Source of the DNA: Eubacterium uniforme
GTDB taxonomy: Bacteria; Bacillota; Clostridia; Lachnospirales; Lachnospiraceae
Direction: 5' to 3'
Assembly (NCBI RefSeq): GCF_900167115.1
Contig: NZ_FUXZ01000003.1
Location: forward strand, 288,440-352,439
Length of the DNA: 64,000 nt
Position 1 is the first letter of the stretch. The number at the start of each line of letters is the position of its first letter. The position numbers and the translations under genes were made by a program. Below the pieces are notes generated by a model that searched no databases, was not told where the DNA came from, and saw nothing but the letters and a program-made list of their open reading frames with translations. Positions 7,260 to 16,578 of this stretch are shown in pieces.

Positions 7260-10200
7260 TTATTTTTTAATGGATTTTTTGTTTCTACGCTTACTTCTTA
7301 ATAAGTATGCATTTGCTGAACCTGACATAATGAAGATTACTAACATTAATGCGATTCTAGAGTTATCACCAGTTTCAACTGTTCTGCTCTCATTGTTTTC
7401 GTCTTTATCATTATCTCTCTTGTGTCTGTGCGCATCAAGTGTATCTTCTGGATTATCGTCGTCATCATCCTCATCATTATCGCCATCAGCCTTATCCTTT
7501 GACTTCTTAGAGTTAACTGATTTCTTATCAGTCATCTTTACAGTCTCAACTTTTTTCGACTTCTTTTCATTAAGAATATGAACATTTCCTTTTTCATCAA
7601 TCTTGAAATTAATATCATCAGCAAGTTCATATCCCTTAGGTGCTTTTACTTCATGAAGAGTATATTCAACATCCTTTAAAAGTCCATAACATACGGTCTC
7701 TTTAACTTCAGATGTAAATCTAAATACTACTTTACCCTTCTTATTAAGAATTGCCATCTTAGCACCTGCAAGTCCACTACCATCCTCAGTAATCTTCTTT
7801 ATTTTAACTTCTGTAAGTTTATTAACAAATTCTGCCTTCTCTAATTTTCCACTTTCATTATTACTAATAAAGTCCTTAATGTCAGCATTTCTTGCATAAC
7901 TTACTTCAGTACTAAGATTTCCATCACCTTCGTTTTTAACAACAACCTTTGCACAAACTGTTTTAGCTGTGTAAAGTACATTGCTAATCTGATTATCAGT
8001 ATCTTCTGTAATCTGGTAATAATGTGTACCTACATCCTGCAGTGTATAATGAATAGCATCAAATAAAATACTACCATCACTTAAACTCTTACCAGATATT
8101 TCTTCTTTGGACTTAATTTCTTTTCCTGACTTATCAAATTCCTTAAAGCTAAATCTAAACGCTCCATCTTTCATAATATTATTTTTAAAGTTATTTAATG
8201 AAAGATTTTCAACTTCTTTTTCACCTTTAAGCTCTAAATTAACTTCAGCCTTATATGTATTAACAAATTCAGTTTCATAATTTGCCTTACCATCAACAAA
8301 TACTGTTGCTCCGCTAGAAATAAGACTTGGATCATTAGGGTCATTAACACCTTCATTATCATCTGCATTAACACCATACTCAACTGAGTTTCTTGAATAA
8401 CCAGATGTATTTCCTAATAACTTATTAACAACTTCCTCTTTAGTATCTTCCTCAACAGTAATGATTAGAGTACCCTTTCTGCCATCTTCAATTCCAACAA
8501 AGATATAATATTCAGTTTTATCATATACATATCCCTTAGCATTACCAGCTTTTTCAACCACTTTGTATACGTGATTTCCAACATCGCTAAGTGAATAAAC
8601 TATATCAGATAAATCAACTTCTTCTGAAACCTTACAAGAGCCTTCACTAACAAGCTTGTTAACAAATCTATCATCACTATCTGCCACACCGCCTGTTGCA
8701 TTTGCTGAATTCTTATCAAGCATTTCATATACTTCAAATGTAAATACGTTGCCCATATTCTTTCCGTCGCTATTTACATCATCATAGACTTTCTTGCTAT
8801 CAAACATCATAGCCATCTTTTTAGCCTTAATTGTAAGTGTTCCACTAGCTTCATATGTATTTGTAAAGTTAATTTCACCTGACCGTGATGTTGAAGTAAC
8901 ATTTAACTTGCCACCATCAGCATCCTCTACATTAGCATAAACTTCATAAATTGTATCATCATAAGTTACACCACCAGCTTTAACATCAGGTACAACTTCC
9001 TTAACTACATATTTGTATAAGCCTTCATCATTCTTAGTAGAATTCTTAATATACTCAATGTTATCAAAATTAATCTTTCCTTTAGCATCACTATAAGCAG
9101 TATATGTTCTACCAGTTAAATTTAATACTTCTTCACCTGTTGCATTACTTGAAACCTTATACTCAGTAACTTCAAACTTAAACTCTTTATCATCAAGACT
9201 TCTGCCTATAAGAGTTTTCTTTCCTTCTAATAATAATTTACCAGAAGCTTCATAACTATTAATGAATGTTGCTTCATCTTCATCATTCTTAGTAATTTCA
9301 TAGCTAACACTTCCATCTTTAATAGAAGCACCAGAAACAACCACCTTAAGAGTACCATCACCATTATCAGTTACATTAACACTAACTTCATATGTCTTAT
9401 TACTATATGTGTATCCCTCAGGTTTAGGATTTGGAACTCTTTCCTTAACAATATAATTATGAGTTCCAATATTTTGTTTAACGCCAGTCTGACTTCCATC
9501 AATATAATATTCAATTTCAGCAAATGCTATATTTCCATTAGCATCATTGCTACCTGATGAAACAAGTTCATCTCCTTCATATATATCAAAAGTAAACTGA
9601 CCATCAGTAAGTTCACGACCCTTTAATGCCTTTTTAGCAGTAAATGAAATTGAAGCCTTTGCATCATATTCATTAATAAAATCAATTGAATCTACCGACT
9701 TACCTGCTTTATCAACAATAGTCTTTGAAATACTTAAACTACCATTATTACCGTCTGAAATCTTAACAGTAACTTTATATTCCTCAGATGAATAAGTAAT
9801 ACCACCAGGATTAACATTAGGTTCATTCTCATAAAGAGTATACTCATATGTCTTTCCTATATCATTTTCATCATAAGTTATTTCGTCAAAACTAATTGTT
9901 CCATCACTATTTACTCTACCATAAATTGAAGTATCCGATGTAGTGCCTGCTGATACATCCTTTCTAGTTCCATAAATCAAGAATTCATTATCTTTAATGT
10001 TTCTGCCATTTAGTATCTTTTTGCCACTAAGTACTAACTTACCTGTTGCATTATATGTATTAGTGAAGTTTGCATCACCAGAAACATAATTAGCATTTAC
10101 ATTTAGTTTTCCTTTACCAGCATCAGTAACATCAACTCTTACTCTATTCTTTGTACTATCATAAGTGATACCTTCATAACTATTATTAGTTGCACCAGTT

Positions 10201-13200
10201 GGAATCTTTTCTTCAATAATGTAATAATGACTTCCAATATCATCAAATGAGTAACTTATCTCTGGATACTTAATATCAGCAACTGCGCTCTTAGAAGTAT
10301 CTGAAAGATTTGCGCTTTCAACACCTGCAGTATAAGTTATATTCTTATTGCTACTATCCATTTTAGGAGTTGCATATGTATCATCTGTATACTCAGTAAT
10401 TACAAATTCAAACTGATCATCAGCAATATTATGATTTACTAATGTCTTTGTACCAGCAAATGCAATCTTACCATTTGCATCATATGTGTTATCAAAATGA
10501 ATTCCACTTGCGCCACTAACTTCCTTAGTAACATTAAGCGTACCATCATTATTATCACTTACAGTAACAACAACTTTTATTTCTCTATCATCATAAGTTA
10601 TTCCATCATTTTCATTTGGATCAATCTCATTAATGATATAGTAATGCTTTCCTACATCACCTGCATCATATGAGAAATCCAAATCAAACTCAAATGTCGA
10701 ATTAGCATTTGCTAAAGTTTGTGATGTATTACCAGTTGTCCTTACTATATCTGCACCCATGCTATCCTTCTTAACAGTTGCATAAGTATTATCTGTGTAC
10801 TCAGTAAGTTTAAACTTAAATGCATCCCTATCCTGAGCTTTATTATATGACTTAGTTCCTTCTAAAGTAATATCACCATTTGCTTCATACTTATTTACAA
10901 ATTTAAGGTTTTCATCAACGTAAGTAACATCACTAGCATCAAGATCACCACTTGAAGTACGTTTTACAACAACTTTAATTCTCTTGAAACTATTATCATA
11001 TGTAATTCCGTCTTTCCTATTCCGTCTATCAACATCTTCAGGAACTCTTTCCTTAATTCCGAAATAATATGTTCCTGTCTTTACAAACTTAACATTATCA
11101 AATGAAACCTTGCCATCGGCTTTTGCAAAAACTGTTTGAAGTAAAACGGCTTTTGCATCATCGAAACTACCATACATGCTTCCAATCTGATATAAATCAA
11201 AAGCAAATTCATTTCCTTTTAATGTCTTATTGTATTCTTTTTCTGCTTCAAAATTAGTTTCTGTAAACTTATTATCATATTTATTTACAGCCTTAATTTC
11301 TACATGATTATCAACTGGATACTCACTTGCAGCAGAATTCTTTCTACTAGTCGGATAGAAAGATATTGTATTATTATTTAAAACAGTATTTTTATAACCA
11401 TTAATTGTATATGACAATTCACAAGCTAACCCACTTATGTCTGCGCCACTTTCTGATAAATAATATAATCTGTTTCTATATAGAGGAATTCCACCTATAA
11501 CTACACCATTATCAGTATTCTTAAAAGTAATACCAGGAAATTCTTCCTGTAACTTAAACTTCTTACTTACTGCATCCCAAGTAATCTTAAAGTAACTATC
11601 TGAACCTGACTTAAGTTCAAAAGTAAAACCATTTGGAATGTCGATTTCATTACCATCCCCATCAACACAAGTCTTAGTTAAATCGAGTTCAATAGTACCC
11701 TTATTAACATATTCAACTGTATCAATACCAGATTCATCAATATCACCACTTACAACATTACCGCCTACAGTTTTATTATCATTTCCATTTGAATCACTCT
11801 GATTAATTGAAGTTTCAAAAGCATTATCAACTACTTCCTTAACTTCATATGTAAATCCATCAGGAATTCCAACAATTTCAAATTGTTCACCATTCTTTAG
11901 ACTAATAATTTGATTACTTAAATAAGTTGAAACTGTTTCTTTTCCTTCAGAATCTGTCTTAATGGCTTCATAAGAATCTACTGATTCTTTACCATCTTCA
12001 CCTTTAATTGTTATGCCAAAGTTAAAACTCTTTTCAAGTGTTTCTTCACTTGCTTGTTCTACTGTTTTCTTAACAACTAAACGTCCCTTACTTTCTTCAT
12101 TATAAATTTCAAAAGTAGGTAATTCTTTTTCACCATCAATTTTAACTAACTGTCCACATCCATCAGTTGAAATACTCTGTCCACTATATGTAAAGCTATT
12201 TCCATCCTCATCAGATACTTTACTTACATAACCATTTGAAATCCTTATTTCATATACGTTTCTATCTAATACGCATCCTTCCGGTGCCTTAGTTTCCTTT
12301 AAGTAAATAACATCCGAATCAAGTGAAATATCAATATTTCTAAATTCTATTATTCCATCTTCATTTAAATCGTACTGACCTTCACCATCCTTTACCTTCT
12401 GGATTAATGAAGTACAATTAGCATCTGAATATGCAGCAAATTCTGCACCTTTTAGATTTCTACTTGTTCCCTTTAAAACCTTATTAACATCAAATCCAAA
12501 CTTCTGATTTGATACTCGAATGACAGGGGCCTTATCTCCATTTAAATCTTCTGGAGTCATTCTTGCTAAAACATACTTATCAATTCCTTCTGGAATACTT
12601 AAGCCATCAGCATCTTCCCCATCTGAAGATACATAATAATAAATAGGTTCCTCTCTAAGCATGTAATCTTCTGGAGCATCAGTTTCCACAAGTTTATACC
12701 ATGTTTTATCATCAACAATTTTAATTGCAGATGAATTTTCAACCTTATTCTTTACTAAAATAATACCGTCATCACCTGTTTTTATAGGTCCATATCCTGT
12801 AACAGCTTCATCTGTAAGTAATTCCCATGTAACCTGATTATTAACAACAGTACCTTTATATAAATCAAATGTTGCATTTAAATGTTTTCTTGCATCATAT
12901 TCATCAAACTTTTCAATTTTAACCTGATTAACAACAGCTTCTGAACCCTCTCTGTAATCATGAATTAAAACCTTATCTATAGTCTGATCAAGAGTAACTG
13001 TTGTTCCTCTAACCTTAGCAGTATTTATACACTTAACATATTCATTAGAGCCACCTAAAACCTTAGCATCATAAGTAACTCTATATCTACAATCCTTATC
13101 CTCTACCGTTAAAGTTACAACTAAATTATTATCATTTGTATGATATGCGATTTCACTACTATTAGTTATTTCTGTTTCATTTACAAAATCTCTACCCTTA

Positions 13201-16200
13201 TACTGATATACTTTAACTGAACCTGGTATAACTTCTAATGTATCTGATAAAGTATCCTCAATAGTAATCTTATCGCCAACATTAATATCCTTTAATTCTT
13301 TAGCATTTTCTGAATTAGGATTTACATCAACATAATATGATGAAACAAAATCATTACTTGCATTAGCTTTATTAGATAACTTCTTTTCAAGTGCCTTATC
13401 TATAGCAAATTCAACGCTATCTTCACCCAAAACAGATTTTTTTTCAGGTTCACTATCTGTATCCTTAACTAACTCAGCTAAAGTTGAATTATTAATAATT
13501 GTTTCTTCTGTTGAAATTACAGATGTATCAATATCATATGAAATGGTAAGTTTCATAAGCTTTCCATTAGCATCTGTAAATTTACCATCCTTATTATCAA
13601 GTAAAATCTTATATCTATTAGATGCAGAATCCTCATTAGTTAGTTCTAAATTGATACTATCTTCATATGAAGAATAACTAGCATCAACGCTTACGCCCGA
13701 CTTGTTAGTCCAAACAACCTTACCATCCTTATCTTTAATAACAAAAGAGTTCTTTATATACTTAAGTCCTGGAACATTTAAAACATCTTCTATTTCATAT
13801 TTAGCACTTATTACACTAGTAGCATCTTTTGCATCAATTGATTCATCAGGATCAATTGTTACATTGTAACTTGCTTTTGAATTATCAGAAGCTAATCCAT
13901 CCAAATTTTTAACAAGTCCTGGATGATCATCATTAATTCCTAACCAATATGAACTAGCTGAACTTTGAATATGTCCTGAGCCTCTAAAGTTAACAATGTA
14001 TCTTCCGTTATACCAGTACTTTTCATAAACATGAGCCACGTTCTCGTTAGATACATAAGTATCTACGCTTTGTTCTAATAATTCTGGTATTTTTTCAATT
14101 AATACAGGATTAATCTGCATTGTATATCTAAGGATAATATTATATCCTTTACTTTCTTCTGCTGCTGGTAAATCTCCAAGCCAGACAATAGTAGACTTAG
14201 GTGCTACTGTTTCACCTTTTTTCGCTATCAAATAACTTCTATCATAATTATATACATCACTATATAAGATAAACTGACCAGCTTCTACTGCATCACCATG
14301 ATAAGTTGTAGAGTTATAATCACGTAATAATAATTCAGCATAAGCATCGTATCCATCGTAAAAATCATCTGCACTTATATCACCATTTACATTATGATAA
14401 AACATTGCATATGCATTATTACAAACATCCTGTACTTTTGGATTATCGCTATCAGTTGTTATTTCAAAACATGGAGTTACTAACTGTCTATTCTCTTCAC
14501 CCGTTAAATTAGCAAAATCAACATCATCTGCATTAAATCCCGATAAAAAGTCATAAACTTTATAATCTTTTCCATTAATATTAACATTGTGATTTGCAAA
14601 CTCATCAACAATTGCAATACCATCAAATCCAGCACTACCTGCTTCAAGTCCAACTGTAACTTTATAATCTACGTAATAATTTCCGTCATCACCAATATAT
14701 ACACCAAAGTTTGTTTTTGATGAATTTAATACCTTTTTAACTGGTCTATGCCATCCATTACCTGGATCTGGATAAGTAACATCATACTCTGTATACCAAA
14801 GTGATGCACCATTCTTAAATGTATCAATATCAGTATCTGCTAATGTATTATAGTGAATTATATATGTTGTTGGTTCACTATCCGGTGGAGTAATCCAAAC
14901 AAAATTATGATTACCAGCATCTGTAAAAATATATTTAAGTGCTGTATCTTCATCAAAATCAGAAACACTTGAATCCTGCTGAGTTTTAATTGCACTAATT
15001 AATTTAGCTTTAAGTGTTGCATCATCATTTATTTCTTCATACTCTGTTTTAGCTGAAGCATTCTGACATAAATCCTGTAAAGCAGCATATGTTTCATCAT
15101 CTAAAATAACCCATTCCTGTAATATTCTTTCACCATTTGGATTATTATTTGAATCCACTACTCTATCTACATATGATGTTGGTTCTACTCTAGAATCTGT
15201 AGGATTCTTTGAAGTATCATATACAACATCTCCACCTACATAACCTGTTATCTCATCATGAACAGCACTTCCACCTAAACTGTAGAAACGGTGTCTATTA
15301 ACATTAACTGTATAAGGAACAATTGTTTTACCAGGTTTATCCTGTTTAATTTTGGTAACATCCCCTGCATCCTTCATAATCCAGTCAGTACCGCCTTCAT
15401 ATGTTCCCCTTACTTCTGACTTTGAACTTAATGTTTCTACATCACCTGTTACAGGATTATCATAATCATATGAAGCATTTGCTACATTATTATATGAATC
15501 CGATTTTTGCTTTCCATCAAGTTCAATTCGTTTATCATATGCCATTACACCGCAGTATTCTATCTTAATATAACCACCAGAAACTAAGGATAAACCATTT
15601 ATGATAAATCCTTCATCATCACCAACATCTGATAACTTATATGTTTCACTACTAATTAAGGCATTTGTTTTATCATAATATGAAACCTTAATATCAGCTC
15701 CGCTACCATATGCATCTTTTAAAATTTTTACATTATCTGTGTGATTATAAACATCTTCGAATTTAATATTATCAATTGCAACATCATCTCTTTTGCCTCT
15801 GATAATAATATTAAAGTTATTTTTTAGACTTCCATCATCCTGATTAACGTAACCAGATTGATTTTTAACAACAGCCAAATCGCTAAAATCAATCATGTAT
15901 TCATCAGTAACATCAGGCCATGGAATTGAAACCTTTGATCTTCCTTCAGTATCTTCCCATGAGGCTTCCATTTCAAAGAATGCATTAACGCCATCATAGT
16001 AACCTGGAAATTCAATATAGATTACATCATCCAAAATATAATATGAGCCAATGGCATCATGTTTTGAATTATATAATGTCTTTTGATTATCAACTGATCC
16101 CTGATTGCCAATTGAGATATGCTCAGGTAACTTTAAGAAATACTTAAGTCCACCTTCTGCCATATCAGTTATATCACCAATCTTAAAATTAAGTTTTAAA

Positions 16201-16421
16201 GAAAAACTTTCACTTGGATTAATTGTATCTCCGCTATTAATTTTTTTACCATCGACTATGATTTCATGACTGACTAATTTGTCGGAAAAATCTGTGTAAC
16301 CATTAAGCGTTGTAGGTGCAGCATGCGCCTCCTTAGCTGGTAACACAAATCCATTAAGAAGTGATAATACCATTACCACACTTAAGAAAAGTGCTAAGAA
16401 TCTTCTTGCCTTATTATTCAT
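7260..16421 (-). CDS. giant cell-wall adhesin with pilin-type isopeptide repeats
   Basis: About 3053 residues. I chose ATG 16421, 6 bases after GGGAGG; upstream in-frame residues lack a binding site. Signal peptide about 1-35 (LALFLSVVMVLSLLNGFVLP then AHA). N-terminal adhesin-like beta domains run to about 1100. Two SpaA/Cna-B-like domains and a related module follow (about 1150-1480). About eight pilin-type isopeptide repeats come next, roughly 140 residues each and encoded at about 7810-11280. Each starts with a Lys-containing strand (LEGTKSYN, LSGKKILNG, LEGKKTLIG), has a Glu in the ERVP/EVVP strand, and ends in an Asn motif (FTNTYNA, FVNKYEA); these are the residues that form Lys-Asn bonds in this family. 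One more SpaA domain, an acidic linker and a sorting signal (TVETGD, hydrophobic helix, RSKRRNKK) close it. It is directly downstream of the kinase gene of the triad. Confidence 0.9.
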   Translation of the reverse strand: MNNKARRFLALFLSVVMVLSLLNGFVLPAKEAHAAPTTLNGYTDFSDKLVSHEIIVDGKKINSGDTINPSESFSLKLNFKIGDITDMAEGGLKYFLKLPEHISIGNQGSVDNQKTLYNSKHDAIGSYYILDDVIYIEFPGYYDGVNAFFEMEASWEDTEGRSKVSIPWPDVTDEYMIDFSDLAVVKNQSGYVNQDDGSLKNNFNIIIRGKRDDVAIDNIKFEDVYNHTDNVKILKDAYGSGADIKVSYYDKTNALISSETYKLSDVGDDEGFIINGLSLVSGGYIKIEYCGVMAYDKRIELDGKQKSDSYNNVANASYDYDNPVTGDVETLSSKSEVRGTYEGGTDWIMKDAGDVTKIKQDKPGKTIVPYTVNVNRHRFYSLGGSAVHDEITGYVGGDVVYDTSKNPTDSRVEPTSYVDRVVDSNNNPNGERILQEWVILDDETYAALQDLCQNASAKTEYEEINDDATLKAKLISAIKTQQDSSVSDFDEDTALKYIFTDAGNHNFVWITPPDSEPTTYIIHYNTLADTDIDTFKNGASLWYTEYDVTYPDPGNGWHRPVKKVLNSSKTNFGVYIGDDGNYYVDYKVTVGLEAGSAGFDGIAIVDEFANHNVNINGKDYKVYDFLSGFNADDVDFANLTGEENRQLVTPCFEITTDSDNPKVQDVCNNAYAMFYHNVNGDISADDFYDGYDAYAELLLRDYNSTTYHGDAVEAGQFILYSDVYNYDRSYLIAKKGETVAPKSTIVWLGDLPAAEESKGYNIILRYTMQINPVLIEKIPELLEQSVDTYVSNENVAHVYEKYWYNGRYIVNFRGSGHIQSSASSYWLGINDDHPGLVKNLDGLASDNSKASYNVTIDPDESIDAKDATSVISAKYEIEDVLNVPGLKYIKNSFVIKDKDGKVVWTNKSGVSVDASYSSYEDSINLELTNEDSASNRYKILLDNKDGKFTDANGKLMKLTISYDIDTSVISTEETIINNSTLAELVKDTDSEPEKKSVLGEDSVEFAIDKALEKKLSNKANASNDFVSSYYVDVNPNSENAKELKDINVGDKITIEDTLSDTLEVIPGSVKVYQYKGRDFVNETEITNSSEIAYHTNDNNLVVTLTVEDKDCRYRVTYDAKVLGGSNEYVKCINTAKVRGTTVTLDQTIDKVLIHDYREGSEAVVNQVKIEKFDEYDARKHLNATFDLYKGTVVNNQVTWELLTDEAVTGYGPIKTGDDGIILVKNKVENSSAIKIVDDKTWYKLVETDAPEDYMLREEPIYYYVSSDGEDADGLSIPEGIDKYVLARMTPEDLNGDKAPVIRVSNQKFGFDVNKVLKGTSRNLKGAEFAAYSDANCTSLIQKVKDGEGQYDLNEDGIIEFRNIDISLDSDVIYLKETKAPEGCVLDRNVYEIRISNGYVSKVSDEDGNSFTYSGQSISTDGCGQLVKIDGEKELPTFEIYNEESKGRLVVKKTVEQASEETLEKSFNFGITIKGEDGKESVDSYEAIKTDSEGKETVSTYLSNQIISLKNGEQFEIVGIPDGFTYEVKEVVDNAFETSINQSDSNGNDNKTVGGNVVSGDIDESGIDTVEYVNKGTIELDLTKTCVDGDGNEIDIPNGFTFELKSGSDSYFKITWDAVSKKFKLQEEFPGITFKNTDNGVVIGGIPLYRNRLYYLSESGADISGLACELSYTINGYKNTVLNNNTISFYPTSRKNSAASEYPVDNHVEIKAVNKYDNKFTETNFEAEKEYNKTLKGNEFAFDLYQIGSMYGSFDDAKAVLLQTVFAKADGKVSFDNVKFVKTGTYYFGIKERVPEDVDRRNRKDGITYDNSFKRIKVVVKRTSSGDLDASDVTYVDENLKFVNKYEANGDITLEGTKSYNKAQDRDAFKFKLTEYTDNTYATVKKDSMGADIVRTTGNTSQTLANANSTFEFDLDFSYDAGDVGKHYYIINEIDPNENDGITYDDREIKVVVTVSDNNDGTLNVTKEVSGASGIHFDNTYDANGKIAFAGTKTLVNHNIADDQFEFVITEYTDDTYATPKMDSSNKNITYTAGVESANLSDTSKSAVADIKYPEISYSFDDIGSHYYIIEEKIPTGATNNSYEGITYDSTKNRVRVDVTDAGKGKLNVNANYVSGDANFTNTYNATGKLVLSGKKILNGRNIKDNEFLIYGTRKDVSAGTTSDTSIYGRVNSDGTISFDEITYDENDIGKTYEYTLYENEPNVNPGGITYSSEEYKVTVKISDGNNGSLSISKTIVDKAGKSVDSIDFINEYDAKASISFTAKKALKGRELTDGQFTFDIYEGDELVSSGSNDANGNIAFAEIEYYIDGSQTGVKQNIGTHNYIVKERVPNPKPEGYTYSNKTYEVSVNVTDNGDGTLKVVVSGASIKDGSVSYEITKNDEDEATFINSYEASGKLLLEGKKTLIGRSLDDKEFKFEVTEYKVSSNATGEEVLNLTGRTYTAYSDAKGKINFDNIEYIKNSTKNDEGLYKYVVKEVVPDVKAGGVTYDDTIYEVYANVEDADGGKLNVTSTSRSGEINFTNTYEASGTLTIKAKKMAMMFDSKKVYDDVNSDGKNMGNVFTFEVYEMLDKNSANATGGVADSDDRFVNKLVSEGSCKVSEEVDLSDIVYSLSDVGNHVYKVVEKAGNAKGYVYDKTEYYIFVGIEDGRKGTLIITVEEDTKEEVVNKLLGNTSGYSRNSVEYGVNADDNEGVNDPNDPSLISSGATVFVDGKANYETEFVNTYKAEVNLELKGEKEVENLSLNNFKNNIMKDGAFRFSFKEFDKSGKEIKSKEEISGKSLSDGSILFDAIHYTLQDVGTHYYQITEDTDNQISNVLYTAKTVCAKVVVKNEGDGNLSTEVSYARNADIKDFISNNESGKLEKAEFVNKLTEVKIKKITEDGSGLAGAKMAILNKKGKVVFRFTSEVKETVCYGLLKDVEYTLHEVKAPKGYELADDINFKIDEKGNVHILNEKKSKKVETVKMTDKKSVNSKKSKDKADGDNDEDDDDDNPEDTLDAHRHKRDNDKDENNESRTVETGDNSRIALMLVIFIMSGSANAYLLRSKRRNKKSIKK

Positions 16422-16522
16422 ATTCATCCTCCCGTAAAAAATAAATCCTTTCCTATTTCTAAATATTTTACAAAACACAATATCAGATTTTTACAAATCT
16501 CTTAATCCCCTAAAACCATAAC

Positions 16523-16551
16523 GGTAAGCATGAAAAAAATTCATGCTTACC
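16523..16551. terminator. perfect 12-bp hairpin after the kinase gene
   Basis: GGTAAGCATGAA and TTCATGCTTACC with a 5-base A loop. It lies 28 bases past the kinase stop and about 100 bases before the adhesin start. The minus-strand sequence after it (GTTATGGTTTT) is a poor T tract, so termination may be partial and some adhesin mRNA could come from the triad transcript. Confidence 0.5.
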
Positions 16552-16578
16552 TATTAAGTAATATTTTTTTAAATCTTA

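Noticed and set aside
7270..7581. Plus-strand frame of 103 codons over the adhesin C-terminus
   Set aside because: Ser/Leu runs are the mirror of Asp/Glu/Lys codons of the acidic linker; no start signal.
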